DNA of 64,000 bases. Origin: a virus. Below, piece after piece: positions 1 to 7,213 of the stretch. A program made the translations under genes and the position numbers. Position 1 is the first letter of the stretch. Each line of letters opens with the position of its first letter. The notes under the pieces are model-generated. The model was not told where the DNA came from and searched no databases. It worked only from the letters and a program-made list of their open reading frames with translations. The stretch spans positions 30,997 to 94,996 of IMG/VR virus record IMGVR_UViG_3300031576_000012; one strand, written 5' to 3'.

Positions 1-390
1 TAGGTCTCCTACATGTCTATCATTATCATTCATTACCTTAGCTAGACGCTCAAGCTTCCACAGGAAGATATACATAGCATATGCAGAGTCAAAGTCGTAA
101 GCTTCATAGCCTTGTTTGAAATAAGCTAGGCCACTCCCCACTTGCTGTCTAAAGTGACGGAAAGTTACTCTACGCAGAAATCTATCCCACTCGTATTCAA
201 GAGCTTCTTTAACTGAAAACATTTCAAGATCATCAAAGATATCGAAGTGCTTAAAAAATCTCATATTCGAAAGTTTTCCAGCAATCTTTTGAATTCTGGT
301 TTGCTTATCTTCTTCCCCGTCCATTTTACCGGCTAACTTGGCTGCTCGTTTACCAGAGCGAGTACCCATATTAATCATTTTACTTAACAT
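1..390 (-). CDS. Hypothetical protein, 3' end beyond left edge
   Basis: Only the first 130 codons are visible; the frame is open to the left edge. The start is the ATG at 390, which overlaps the last 11 bases of the HNH gene and has GGAGAAAC just upstream as ribosome binding site. The first 45 residues are Lys/Arg-rich, followed by an aromatic, probably helical stretch (MRFFKHFDIFDD, YIFLWKLERLAK). I see no catalytic motif and do not recognise the family. Before the endonuclease arrived, this gene probably followed def directly. Confidence 0.7.
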   Translation of the reverse strand, partial: MLSKMINMGTRSGKRAAKLAGKMDGEEDKQTRIQKIAGKLSNMRFFKHFDIFDDLEMFSVKEALEYEWDRFLRRVTFRHFRQQVGSGLAYFKQGYEAYDFDSAYAMYIFLWKLERLAKVMNDNDRHVGDL

Positions 391-910
391 TGTTTCTCCT
401 TAAAACTTTTATTTTTTTAATAATTAATCCTAATTGTAACATTTCTTTATAGTTAAATTTAGTACTTCTAGTATAATTACATAGGCCACAACAAGAAGTA
501 ACATTATTTAGTAAATACCCTTTATTATTATTTATTCTGTCTAACCCTATTCCTGTTTTATCTAACTCACTAAAACAATAAGTACATTTTTTAGAGATTA
601 ATGCTTTGTATTTATTATAAGTAATATCCCATTTAAGTCCTCGCCTCTTTGCATTATCTCTAGAATGCCAAAATCTTCTTTTTGGAGTTTTTCTTATTTC
701 TTTTGATCTTTCTCTCCATCTTGCTTTCATTTTCTCTGGATTCTCTAAACAATTCTTTTTATAAGATCTAGACGTTTGCTCGAGTTTACACTTTTTACAA
801 TAATAATCACAACCGTCTGATTGACTCTTGTTTTTATAAAAGCTATCAATATTCTTTTTTTCTTTGCAATAAGAACAAATCTTATGTTTTCCAAATTTTA
901 TAAGCAACAT
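380..910 (-). CDS. Free-standing HNH homing-type endonuclease
   Basis: This 176-residue protein would nick or cut DNA at a specific site and promote its own spread. Two CxxC pairs near the N-terminus (Cys12/15 and Cys38/41) look like a zinc finger, and a Lys/Arg-rich linker follows (residues 50-95). The HNH core has Cys109-x2-Cys112, LDRINNNKGY (residues 123-132) and CCGLC near 140-144, the usual pattern of phage HNH enzymes. It overlaps def upstream by 29 bases and the next gene downstream by 11 bases, so it is tucked between two genes without an intergenic space. The family is secure; target site and activity are not known. Confidence 0.88.
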   Translation of the reverse strand: MLLIKFGKHKICSYCKEKKNIDSFYKNKSQSDGCDYYCKKCKLEQTSRSYKKNCLENPEKMKARWRERSKEIRKTPKRRFWHSRDNAKRRGLKWDITYNKYKALISKKCTYCFSELDKTGIGLDRINNNKGYLLNNVTSCCGLCNYTRSTKFNYKEMLQLGLIIKKIKVLRRNNVK

Positions 911-1337
911 CTATAAAAAGCTCTCCATTTAAATGCCCAATCTCATGTTGTACAATCTTTGCTTCATCCTCTAAAGCAATAGCACGTTTTTCTTCCCCTT
1001 CTATGTTGTGATACTTGATCTGAATTTCTAAGTTGCGTTTAACAACCCCTGATCTTCCAGGTACAGATAAGCATCCTTCTAAACTATCTCCTTCTTCCCC
1101 TCTCATATCTTCAATAGTGGGGTTAATCATTACATATAATGATTTTTTGGGAGCCTGTACAATAATAACCCTTTTTGTAACTCCTATTTGAGGAGCAGCT
1201 ATACCAACTCCTCCTAAAGCTTTCATGGTATCCATAAGGTCTCTTACAAGCTTCTTCAAAGTGTCATCAAATTTGGTAACACTTGTAGACTTGGCTTTTA
1301 AAGCCTTATTGGGTGTTTTTAGAACACTACGTACCAT
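882..1337 (-). CDS. def: Peptide deformylase
   Basis: The enzyme removes the formyl group from the N-terminal methionine of new proteins in the cytoplasm, using a bound metal ion. All three family motifs are present: GVGIAAPQ (residues 43-50), EGCLSVPG (87-94, metal ligand Cys89) and QHEIGH (130-135, ligands His131 and His135, catalytic Glu132). At 151 residues it is compact like other phage deformylases and lacks the long C-terminal extension of many bacterial forms. The start at 1337 overlaps the preceding gene by 11 bases and has no clear Shine-Dalgarno, so translation is probably coupled. Its last codons overlap the HNH gene. Phage deformylases may speed maturation of phage or host membrane proteins; that role is inference. 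Confidence 0.95.
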   Translation of the reverse strand: MVRSVLKTPNKALKAKSTSVTKFDDTLKKLVRDLMDTMKALGGVGIAAPQIGVTKRVIIVQAPKKSLYVMINPTIEDMRGEEGDSLEGCLSVPGRSGVVKRNLEIQIKYHNIEGEEKRAIALEDEAKIVQHEIGHLNGELFIDVAYKIWKT

Positions 1338-1590
1338 AATGTTTTGTTACTCCCTCTCTCAATTCTTCTTGGTCTTGCGGGAATAATTCTACATTAGTTA
1401 GACCTAAACTGTCAATAAATTGTTTTGCTACCCTTTGGTCACACTTTTTGTCTACAGGGCTAGACGAACTATAATCAAAATTCTTATCGTTACGTTCAAA
1501 GGTATATACTTTAAGATCAATTCCATTGTCTTCCTCAAGTATGTACCCATTTTTCGTTACAGTAACTTTAACTGATTGCGGCCTCATCAT
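1327..1590 (-). CDS. Hypothetical protein, 87 aa
   Basis: No family is recognised. The protein is mixed alpha/beta in appearance, with a Ser run (DYSSSSPVD, around residue 40) and an acidic C-terminal half. Its ATG shares one base with the stop of the preceding gene (TAATG), AAAGGGG lies just upstream, and its end overlaps def, so it belongs to the same tightly packed transcription unit. Confidence 0.7.
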   Translation of the reverse strand: MMRPQSVKVTVTKNGYILEEDNGIDLKVYTFERNDKNFDYSSSSPVDKKCDQRVAKQFIDSLGLTNVELFPQDQEELREGVTKHYGT

Positions 1591-2153
1591 TACATTACCC
1601 CTTTGTACACATCAAGTCTGTCTGTTTTCAGTGTGAAAACTTCATTTTTCTCTTGATTAGGTTCAGTATCTACAACACTCCAATTTTCTTGGGTGAGTAA
1701 GATAAACAGTTTATTGTTTTCTGCTGACTTATAGACCATATTAAATAGTCTATTACAATTTTGCTGAAGATAAGCAGAGAAATCCTTTCTAACTTTAACT
1801 GGCCATAGCTTTGGAATTTCTAATTCAACTGTAACCTTATCTGGAATAGCAATTCCAATTCTATCATAAATCCCTGATTCTTTCTTACTAATCTTATTGA
1901 ATCTACGAACCTCTGAACTAACAGGGATATACATCTTTGTTAATAGCCACATCGGGTAATCCTCTGAATGAGGAAACGAAGGGGTATTAATCTGATCCTT
2001 TTCAAACTGCATAGTAGTGTTTATCTTGTATTTCTTAAACACTCTTATCTGTATATACTTAGCATTTGGGCTTTCTACAATCTTCTTTTTTACTGTAAGT
2101 TGTAGTGCTACAGGGTCAGGTGGAATCCATGTTTCTTTTTTCTTATTTTCCAT
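1590..2153 (-). CDS. Hypothetical protein, 187 aa
   Basis: No family is recognised. The chosen start (MENKKKETW) has GGAAAGAAG seven bases upstream; a longer form from 2183 would overlap the previous gene by 41 bases. The protein is rich in Lys and in alternating hydrophobic residues suggesting beta structure (KYIQIRVFKK, KVTVELEIPK). No Cys cluster, signal peptide or membrane segment is visible. Confidence 0.75.
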   Translation of the reverse strand: MENKKKETWIPPDPVALQLTVKKKIVESPNAKYIQIRVFKKYKINTTMQFEKDQINTPSFPHSEDYPMWLLTKMYIPVSSEVRRFNKISKKESGIYDRIGIAIPDKVTVELEIPKLWPVKVRKDFSAYLQQNCNRLFNMVYKSAENNKLFILLTQENWSVVDTEPNQEKNEVFTLKTDRLDVYKGVM

Positions 2154-2430
2154 TTGATTTCTTCTTTCCGTTTTCCCCGTCAATAAAAGCTTCTAGGGCT
2201 TTCATCATTGGTTTAGACATTTCAAAATACTCTATGGTTGTTTTCCCACCATGACTATGCAACTCTTCAACGTTCGATATACTATCAAATATGGTAGTAG
2301 AGGTTACTTCGGTTCTCCATACCAAGGCTACTTTTCCATTGGGCCAGATTACTCCGATTGCAACAGAAGGCCCAGTGCCACTGTTACCGTGTACATCTTC
2401 ATGACGGTGTAATCTGAATATTTTAATCAC
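2143..2430 (-). CDS. Conserved phage hypothetical protein, 95 aa
   Basis: The core reads HRHEDVHGNSGTG, then IGVIWPNGKVALVWR, then a Ser/Thr stretch and ELHSHGGKT. This resembles a small family seen in many phages and bacteria in which His-rich N-terminal and HGH-like motifs flank a beta strand ending in VALRW; its function is unknown. The resemblance is from memory and not checked. It overlaps the preceding gene by 4 bases (ATGA), so translation is coupled. Confidence 0.75.
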   Translation of the reverse strand: MIKIFRLHRHEDVHGNSGTGPSVAIGVIWPNGKVALVWRTEVTSTTIFDSISNVEELHSHGGKTTIEYFEMSKPMMKALEAFIDGENGKKKSNGK

Positions 2431-2678
2431 TTCTTTAACCCTTCTACTAAGGCTTGTATTTTTCCTTTAAGGTGGCCACTATATTGCCAGCTACCTAAAG
2501 CCCCTGCTGCCATTAGTAAACCAAAGAGAGCAAATGGAGTTACTCGTCCTATCATAACATGAATCAAAGCTACATTCAAAGCTTGACCCAAAAAGATACC
2601 CGACACATAGAACCAGTATCTCTCTTTAAAAGAAAGAACATAAATCTCTGTCTGTTGTTCTTCAGTTAACTGTGTCAT
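2427..2678 (-). CDS. Small membrane protein with two predicted helices
   Basis: Residues about 21-42 (YWFYVSGIFLGQALNVALI) and 45-66 (TPFALFGLLMAAGALGSW) are hydrophobic and would cross the membrane as a hairpin, leaving a polar N-terminus and a basic C-terminus (GKIQALVEGLKK). Size and topology would fit a holin or superinfection protein, but no family is recognised and the gene is not beside the transglycosylase. Confidence 0.7.
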   Translation of the reverse strand: MTQLTEEQQTEIYVLSFKERYWFYVSGIFLGQALNVALIHVMIGRVTPFALFGLLMAAGALGSWQYSGHLKGKIQALVEGLKK

Positions 2679-2886
2679 CTGATTCCTCTGGTATTAATCT
2701 TACTATATTAAACAGTGCTTTGTCAAGGTTTTCTAAGTAAGGTCTTAAAGCATCAATACACCCTTCTGCATCATAAAACCTAGAATTAGGTTGTTCTCTG
2801 CTAATACGTACCGCTGCTCCAAGGGCCTTACCCATCTCCTTATTAATTTGCGCTATAAGTAATTGAATTTCTTTACTTTTCGCCAT
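2662..2886 (-). CDS. Hypothetical protein, 74 aa
   Basis: A small, probably all-helical soluble protein (IQLLIAQINKEMGKAL, GCIDALRPYLENLDKALF). No motif is recognised. It overlaps both neighbours by 14-17 bases, which indicates coupled translation within the leftward operon. Confidence 0.65.
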   Translation of the reverse strand: MAKSKEIQLLIAQINKEMGKALGAAVRISREQPNSRFYDAEGCIDALRPYLENLDKALFNIVRLIPEESDDTVN

Positions 2887-3142
2887 TTGTTGCCTCTTTC
2901 ACTGGTTCTTTTAGAGAGTAAATAGCAGAGTTTAAGGACTGAATACTATTGTTGATTTCGTTTAGTTTTGTTTTTAGATCATTCACAGCATACTCTATAT
3001 TCATGAAAGGTTGGTTATAAGAGCTATTATAGCCTGAATCCAAATCACCCTCATTCTGCGCTCTTAGCGCCCTATAGACCCCTTTAGCTACTGCTTTAGT
3101 TAACTCTCTTAGATAGTCATGTAATTCTTGATCGTCTGACAC
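2873..3142 (-). CDS. Hypothetical protein, 89 aa
   Basis: Predicted helical, with an Asn/Ser/Tyr-rich centre (residues 37-47) and a heptad-like C-terminal half (LKTKLNEINNSIQSLNSAIYSL) that could form a coiled coil. No family is recognised. It begins one base after the metallophosphoesterase gene ends. Confidence 0.65.
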   Translation of the reverse strand: MSDDQELHDYLRELTKAVAKGVYRALRAQNEGDLDSGYNSSYNQPFMNIEYAVNDLKTKLNEINNSIQSLNSAIYSLKEPVKEATNGEK

Positions 3143-3143
3143 T

Positions 3144-3776
3144 TTAAACCTCTATTACAATGGGCTTGTAGACCCTTCTATAATCATCATCAAGTTGTGA
3201 AGCATTAACAAACTTAGTTCCATCTCTCTCTAATACACCATGAGCTGAATGTATATGCCCAAAAATATGCACAAGGGGTTTAACCCTCTTTACATGATTT
3301 AACAAGTCTTTACAACCTACAGGTTCTCCAGTCATTGGAGTCTTGTCTAAGATCCCATAAGGTGGACCATGAGTAATAAGTACGTCAAGATTAGCAGGAA
3401 TCTTTTCCCAATGCTCATTAAGCTTTTCTCCACGCGGGGCATTAAAAGCCCAATCACAAAATTCTGGCTGATAGGGAGAGCCAAAAAAGGTGAGACCTTC
3501 TACATTAGCCTCTTCTTCATTAAGGTAGATGATACCAGCATCTTTGCACATCTCTCTAGCTAAAGCTGGCTGTCGTTCAAATAGCCAATCATGATTTCCT
3601 GCCACTAGAATTTTATTTTTATGAGGTAGAGCTTTAAACCATTCAAGGAATGCCCCTACCTCTCGTATTGTTCCTGACCCTGTAAAATCTCCTGGATGTA
3701 CAAGGATATCCCCATCTGGTACCACAATCCCTTTATGTTGATTATGAGTATCGCTAATTGCTACTATTTTAGTCAT
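3144..3776 (-). CDS. Calcineurin-like metallophosphoesterase
   Basis: A cytoplasmic phosphoesterase of the two-metal calcineurin-like fold. The metal-binding motifs occur in order: SDTH (Asp9, His11), PGDF (Asp30), GNHDW (Asn61, His62), THGPP (His136) and GHIHSAHG (His174, His176). The 210-residue length is that of a single catalytic domain. The order and spacing recall the MPPED-type branch, whose members act on phosphodiesters such as cyclic nucleotides, but the substrate cannot be read from sequence. The gene overlaps the preceding one by 8 bases. A role in nucleic acid turnover or in removing host signalling nucleotides is possible and untested. Confidence 0.9.
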   Translation of the reverse strand: MTKIVAISDTHNQHKGIVVPDGDILVHPGDFTGSGTIREVGAFLEWFKALPHKNKILVAGNHDWLFERQPALAREMCKDAGIIYLNEEEANVEGLTFFGSPYQPEFCDWAFNAPRGEKLNEHWEKIPANLDVLITHGPPYGILDKTPMTGEPVGCKDLLNHVKRVKPLVHIFGHIHSAHGVLERDGTKFVNASQLDDDYRRVYKPIVIEV

Positions 3777-3984
3777 TAACTAATTCCACCTTTTGCACAT
3801 ATAAGGCTAATGCTTCTTCAAGTGTCTTACCAAGCTTTTGTGCTTGTTCTAGGGTAATTTTAACCGGCCTTACGCCTGTTTCTTTACGGTGGTCTGGTAC
3901 TTCGATAACAACTTGTGTGTCGTTAACTTCAACTACTTTTCCCAAACTATGCTTTGCAGCTACGAAATCTCCAATTTTTAACAT
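3769..3984 (-). CDS. Hypothetical protein, 71 aa, small beta-barrel-like
   Basis: The N-terminal half (VAAKHSLGKVVEVNDTQVVI) has the alternating pattern of an SH3-like or KOW-type small barrel, followed by an Ala/Leu-rich helix (LEQAQKLGKTLEEALALYV). No family is assigned. Its stop overlaps the metallophosphoesterase start, so the two are probably translated together. Confidence 0.65.
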   Translation of the reverse strand: MLKIGDFVAAKHSLGKVVEVNDTQVVIEVPDHRKETGVRPVKITLEQAQKLGKTLEEALALYVQKVELVND

Positions 3985-3986
3985 AT

Positions 3987-4226
3987 TTACCTCAGTGTAA
4001 CAATATCTATTCTTGTAATTAACTCATCCTTTTGTAAGGATATTACTTGACGTTTTGTATGAGCGCCCACTTTAATCTCAGGGTAGCTTATGTTTATAGT
4101 CCTCTTGGTTGTAGTATACACAATAACATTTTGGTCAAGATGAACAATACCATGACCAATAATCTTTCCTGCACGAATCTTGTGCTGACTAATCTCCCCT
4201 GTTTGTGTCATATAAAATGTTTTCAT
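3987..4226 (-). CDS. Hypothetical protein, 79 aa
   Basis: Mostly beta-strand pattern with many Thr, Ile and Val residues (NVIVYTTTKRTINISY). No Cys, signal peptide or membrane segment. Neither function nor family is recognised. It starts directly after the coiled-coil gene with no spacer. Confidence 0.6.
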   Translation of the reverse strand: MKTFYMTQTGEISQHKIRAGKIIGHGIVHLDQNVIVYTTTKRTINISYPEIKVGAHTKRQVISLQKDELITRIDIVTLR

Positions 4227-4460
4227 TTAAAATTTACCGCTCCTAAACTCACCTTCAAAGTCATCACATATACTTTTAAGTCTTTCATAGTCATCTTTAA
4301 GAGCTTCCCAACCTTCTATCTCTGCTTCTAACTTAGATATTTTTTCTTCTAGCTCATCCATTGTTTTAAACTGACCAGCTATAGTCTCTTCAGCTTCTTC
4401 TAAATCTAACTGAAGTTGCTCAATTAAAGCACTCTTTTCATCACTGCTTAGGTAGTCCAT
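4227..4460 (-). CDS. Acidic coiled-coil protein, 77 aa
   Basis: Nearly the whole protein is a Leu/Glu/Lys heptad pattern (LIEQLQLDLEEAEETI, LEEKISKLEAEIEGWEAL), so a dimeric coiled coil is likely. It is strongly acidic. Proteins of this type often bind and inhibit host factors, but nothing here identifies a partner. It overlaps the zinc-finger gene at its 5' end by 20 bases. Confidence 0.65.
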   Translation of the reverse strand: MDYLSSDEKSALIEQLQLDLEEAEETIAGQFKTMDELEEKISKLEAEIEGWEALKDDYERLKSICDDFEGEFRSGKF

Positions 4461-4698
4461 TGGTTTCTTGCTTCTTTACTTGAGGTTTTCTACCATAAAT
4501 AAGATCAAGGGTTTTACGAAGCCTCTTATGTTTAATCAAATCGTTGTGGAATTTACAAATGAATCTGTACCCGTCCCAATCTATTTCGTATCTTCCATTG
4601 GGCAATCTAGTGCTTCCTCTTTGTATACGAACAGAGTACACTTCTCGTTTCTCTACAGACATATGATTTTTACATTTGTGAAAACTACACTTTATCAT
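4441..4698 (-). CDS. Small Cys/His protein, probable zinc binding
   Basis: Cys4, His7, Cys9 near the N-terminus and Cys49-x2-His52 in the middle (FICKFHNDL) could form one zinc site, and the C-terminal third is basic (KHKRLRKTL). A nucleic acid binding role is plausible. The ATG overlaps the stop codon of the short upstream gene (ATGA arrangement), giving coupled translation. Confidence 0.65.
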   Translation of the reverse strand: MIKCSFHKCKNHMSVEKREVYSVRIQRGSTRLPNGRYEIDWDGYRFICKFHNDLIKHKRLRKTLDLIYGRKPQVKKQETNGLPKQ

Positions 4699-4844
4699 TT
4701 CATCCTCTTTAGTAACTCTTTAACTTCTTGAGCTGCAAGTTTAACAAATTCTCTCTGCTTATCCGTAACAACCGTTATATTATACACCTTTATTAATGAA
4801 CTTTCAATAACTTTTTCAATCTCTCTTACAGTTTGTTTGTTCAT
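4695..4844 (-). CDS. 49-aa hypothetical protein, probable leaderless start
   Basis: A short helical protein starting MNKQTVREIEKVIESS and ending KELLKRMK. No Shine-Dalgarno precedes the ATG. Instead a consensus promoter (TTGACA, 17 bases, TATACT) ends exactly six bases before it, so the mRNA should begin at or next to the ATG. The stop codon overlaps the start of the following gene by four bases. The overlap, strand and promoter make the reading frame credible despite its size. Confidence 0.65.
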   Translation of the reverse strand: MNKQTVREIEKVIESSLIKVYNITVVTDKQREFVKLAAQEVKELLKRMK

Positions 4845-4847
4845 ACA

Positions 4848-5183
4848 TTAAGTATAATCCATCCATGAACCTGTGTCAAGTTGTCTATTGTTCAAGAATT
4901 CCGCATACTTAACCCTATATTGCATAGACAAAGGGGTATTCAAAGTGAAGTCAGGGGTACTACTATATCTTGAGGTAGTAACAGACTCAAAGGTCTCCAT
5001 AGTGAGCATAAAAGTCTCATCTTGGGGTACATTTGTCACCTTATTTTCTAGGAACTTAAACTTAATCATAGCTCTACTTTTCCCAATGGTTAAAGCGTCC
5101 AGCTCGACAAATACGTCTTCAATAACTGCTGTTCGACCATCTTTTACGTCATACACCGTTCCTATTAGCCTATTCTTCATCAT
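4848..5183 (-). CDS. Hypothetical protein, 111 aa
   Basis: Appears to be mainly beta strand (RLIGTVYDVKDGRTAVIEDV, LTMETFESVTTSRY). No family is recognised. It overlaps the preceding gene by 14 bases. Its last codons contain the promoter of the next gene, so this part of the DNA has two roles. Confidence 0.65.
   Translation of the reverse strand: MMKNRLIGTVYDVKDGRTAVIEDVFVELDALTIGKSRAMIKFKFLENKVTNVPQDETFMLTMETFESVTTSRYSSTPDFTLNTPLSMQYRVKYAEFLNNRQLDTGSWMDYT
4851..4879 (-). promoter_or_regulatory. Sigma-70 promoter (TTGACA-17-TATACT)
   Basis: Read on the minus strand, TTGACA at 4879-4874 is followed after 17 bases by TATACT at 4856-4851. The likely transcription start coincides with the ATG at 4844. 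The promoter lies inside the 3' end of the preceding gene. Confidence 0.7.
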
Positions 5184-5694
5184 TGTTTTCTCCCTTTCTT
5201 TCCATTTTAAACTTTATTGTATCAGCAAGATGTATTTGAAGTCTACCTTCTTTTAAGGATCTAAGCACTGTCCTAATAGGGGTAGAACCTTTTTTTAGTT
5301 TCATTTTACAAGGGTAACATACAGTATAAGGTACTAATTCAATTTGAGCATAAAGATGTATAGCTCCATCATTAAAGAACGAATGGTTTAGTTCATCAGC
5401 GGTTACTTCCAAGTAAAAAGTACATTTACAAGGATCTTTGTTAATATATTGGTTATCATAAGCAGGGTTAAATTCATATACATTCTTAGATAACTCTTGA
5501 ATAAACTGATTCCTTTTGGCTTCAATGAAAGATTCAGCCGAATCCATTTCATTATGAAGTCTGTCTATCATGCTCTCCATGTTCTCATATCTAATTCTTT
5601 CAATCCTTGTCCTCTTTTTAGAGGTTAAAGTAAACCACAAAGACTTAAAGAAGACAACAATTTGTTCTAAAAGATTTCTATAAGCCATAGACAT
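5170..5694 (-). CDS. Hypothetical protein, 174 aa, with Cys pairs
   Basis: The N-terminus is hydrophobic and could associate with the membrane (LEQIVVFFKSLWFTLT), followed by a helical segment with Lys/Arg clusters (KKRTRIERIRYENMESM). The centre carries DPCKCTFYLEV and the C-terminal third CYPCKMKLKKG, which together would give four Cys ligands for a zinc ribbon. No family is recognised. ATG codons at 5694 and 5688 are both possible starts. Confidence 0.65.
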   Translation of the reverse strand: MSMAYRNLLEQIVVFFKSLWFTLTSKKRTRIERIRYENMESMIDRLHNEMDSAESFIEAKRNQFIQELSKNVYEFNPAYDNQYINKDPCKCTFYLEVTADELNHSFFNDGAIHLYAQIELVPYTVCYPCKMKLKKGSTPIRTVLRSLKEGRLQIHLADTIKFKMERKGENNDEE

Positions 5695-5894
5695 AACTTT
5701 ATTCTAAGGGTATTAATAACAGTAAGAATTTTAGAACTAGTTTTCCTTCTACTTTTCAACAGAGTGGTAAGACCCTGTACATGGTTTAACAAAACAAAAA
5801 ATCGTGCTTTTAACAGAACAGATTTAGTTCCATTAACAACAGGTGATTCTTCAACTCTAAGAAGACTGTGTTTCAAGTTTGCTTCTTTTCTCAT
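5667..5894 (-). CDS. Basic hypothetical protein, 75 aa
   Basis: Rich in Lys, Arg and Leu, ending in a hydrophobic stretch (KLCLWLIEIF). It overlaps the genes on both sides by 28 and 38 bases and has no obvious Shine-Dalgarno. It may be genuine because it fills the only gap between two same-strand genes, but composition alone does not prove it. Confidence 0.45.
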   Translation of the reverse strand: MRKEANLKHSLLRVEESPVVNGTKSVLLKARFFVLLNHVQGLTTLLKSRRKTSSKILTVINTLRIKLCLWLIEIF

Positions 5895-6045
5895 AGTTTT
5901 TATTGGCTTTCTTGTACCCTAACGTTCTAACTTCAAGGTCGTATAACACTGCGTCTTCCGAACACTTCTGAGAACAAAACACGTCATTACTTTGAGACGG
6001 TTTCTTGTTGCACTGAATACAATAGCTAATATGTTCTTCGTTCAT
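5857..6045 (-). CDS. Short zinc-ribbon protein, 62 aa
   Basis: Cys9-x2-Cys12 and Cys24-x3-Cys28 (CIQCNKKP, FCSQKCSED) form a compact zinc ribbon like those found at the ends of small nucleic acid binding proteins. A basic tail follows. GGAGGG lies just ahead of the ATG, and a strong promoter lies immediately upstream, so this gene probably heads the leftward unit that runs through def. Confidence 0.72.
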   Translation of the reverse strand: MNEEHISYCIQCNKKPSQSNDVFCSQKCSEDAVLYDLEVRTLGYKKANKNYEKRSKLETQSS

Positions 6046-6054
6046 ATGCCCTCC

Positions 6055-6082
6055 ATTATACCAAAGGATAAGCTAATGTCAA
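6055..6082 (-). promoter_or_regulatory. Strong sigma-70 promoter (TTGACA-16-TATAAT, extended -10)
   Basis: Minus-strand TTGACA (6082-6077) is 16 bases from TATAAT (6060-6055), with TGG before the -10 box. Only nine bases separate the -10 box from the ATG at 6045, and the GGAGGG ribosome site lies inside that interval, so a transcript from the usual +1 would keep little or none of it. Confidence 0.72.
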
Positions 6083-6089
6083 CATGAAA

Positions 6090-6557
6090 CTAGCCCCCTC
6101 CAAATATCTTTTTACGATCAACACCTGCCCTAAGTAGGCGACTTCTAATCTTAAACTTACGCTCCTCATTACCTTGAATATAATCACACGTCATATCTCT
6201 ACCCATTTCTTGGTAGTAGTCCCAGAACCTATTAGCTTTAGTGGATGCAAATAGTTCTGCTTTAGCTCCGAATCTCTTTTTGGTCTCTTCAATATCAAAA
6301 ATTATACTTCTAATATTCTTGCTGGTACATACAATGCCTGACTCTGTTTCTGTTAAGGGTGACTGGCAGTACGGACATTTTCCTTTTATTGCTTCATATA
6401 AGTTGCTGTTGCTTTTTTTCCTTTCTCCAATAGCGGGTAAAAGAAAGTTAAACTTAAGGTTTACTCCTTTTTCCATACGGAACTTAATCAATCGCTTTAG
6501 GATTTTCCTAGCCTGAGCGATTGTTTTATTCCTTAAGTCTATCGTTCTTACTTTCAT
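6090..6557 (-). CDS. Hypothetical zinc-ribbon protein, 155 aa
   Basis: A basic, helical N-terminal half (IAQARKILKRLIKFRMEKG) precedes a CPYCQSPLTETESGIVC motif (residues about 61-77), which has three of the Cys ligands of a zinc ribbon, and a C-terminal half rich in Lys/Arg. The pattern suggests a nucleic acid binding protein. It is separated from the next gene by the promoter at 6055-6082, so it probably ends the upstream transcription unit. No named family is recognised. Confidence 0.7.
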   Translation of the reverse strand: MKVRTIDLRNKTIAQARKILKRLIKFRMEKGVNLKFNFLLPAIGERKKSNSNLYEAIKGKCPYCQSPLTETESGIVCTSKNIRSIIFDIEETKKRFGAKAELFASTKANRFWDYYQEMGRDMTCDYIQGNEERKFKIRSRLLRAGVDRKKIFGGG

Positions 6558-6726
6558 TTAGCACCTTCCGCATTACTTCTATCTGCTTTTGTAAAGTCTG
6601 CATCTCTTCCATAAGAAGCTTACGTTGCCATTCACTGAGGAATTGAACATGCTCAAGTTCATAACAAATTCTCTGAATCCTCTCTAGTAACGCTTTGTCT
6701 ATTGTATAGACTAAGCTCCCCTTCAC
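6526..6726 (-). CDS. Coiled-coil protein, 66 aa, GTG start
   Basis: Heptad-rich throughout (LERIQRICYELEHVQFL, EMQTLQKQIEVMRKVL). The only full-length start is GTG at 6726, inside the previous gene, giving a 68-base overlap and a poor ribosome site. A shorter form could begin at the internal ATG encoding MEEMQ. The C-terminus overlaps the next gene. Confidence 0.5.
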   Translation of the reverse strand: MKGSLVYTIDKALLERIQRICYELEHVQFLSEWQRKLLMEEMQTLQKQIEVMRKVLNESKNDRLKE

Positions 6727-6859
6727 ACATGGGATGGGTTAGTAACTTCTCTCTGTTTAATGTGTGCATCATATCTGCAATTTGTTCTTTTGTTTTCCCT
6801 TCTGGAAACTCCAATATTTTTTCTATTCCACATTTTTCACAATGAATGATAGTTTTCAT
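6659..6859 (-). CDS. Hypothetical protein, 66 aa, with a CxxC
   Basis: Cys7-x2-Cys10 (IHCEKCGIEK) near the N-terminus is typical of a zinc knuckle, with Cys45 and His42 as possible further ligands (THPMCEGE). The start follows the stop of the preceding gene by a few bases and has no Shine-Dalgarno of its own. Function unknown. Confidence 0.6.
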   Translation of the reverse strand: MKTIIHCEKCGIEKILEFPEGKTKEQIADMMHTLNREKLLTHPMCEGELSLYNRQSVTREDSENLL

Positions 6860-6865
6860 TATTCA

Positions 6866-7213
6866 TTATTCTGAAATCTCTAATAACACAGCTTGTCTGT
6901 CTTCTACCGTTGTGTACTTCAGAATACCTCCGAAGAATGCTAGACCCAAAGGAGAATTAGAACTCTTGCCATATCTAGTTTCAGGTGAAGGGCTAGTTGT
7001 AAACGCCATAACCTCTTTCACACTTTTGTTCTCAGATATCATCTGTAAAACAGCATCTTTAAATATAGCAAGCTGTTCTTGTTTAGGGTTTCTAAACTTA
7101 ACAGATGTGCCAAAGGGGGAAGTAGCAGGAGCAACACTGTTAGTACCTGGAGAAGTACTGTCAATCTTTACTGGCTTCCCATCTGGGGTCTTGAATCCAC
7201 CTAGTAGTTTCAT
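6866..7213 (-). CDS. Hypothetical protein of the MoxR/VWA cluster, 115 aa
   Basis: The N-terminal third is Pro/Ser/Thr-rich and probably unstructured (residues 9-38), followed by a helical segment and GLAFFGGILKYTT. It overlaps the VWA gene by four bases (ATGA), so it is made together with the AAA+/VWA pair and may be a substrate or adaptor of it. That link rests on gene position only. Confidence 0.6.
   Translation of the reverse strand: MKLLGGFKTPDGKPVKIDSTSPGTNSVAPATSPFGTSVKFRNPKQEQLAIFKDAVLQMISENKSVKEVMAFTTSPSPETRYGKSSNSPLGLAFFGGILKYTTVEDRQAVLLEISE

Noticed and set aside
4873-5256. Rightward 127-codon frame opposite the 111-aa gene
   Set aside because: Shadow of the leftward genes; no ribosome site and no gene of that direction nearby.
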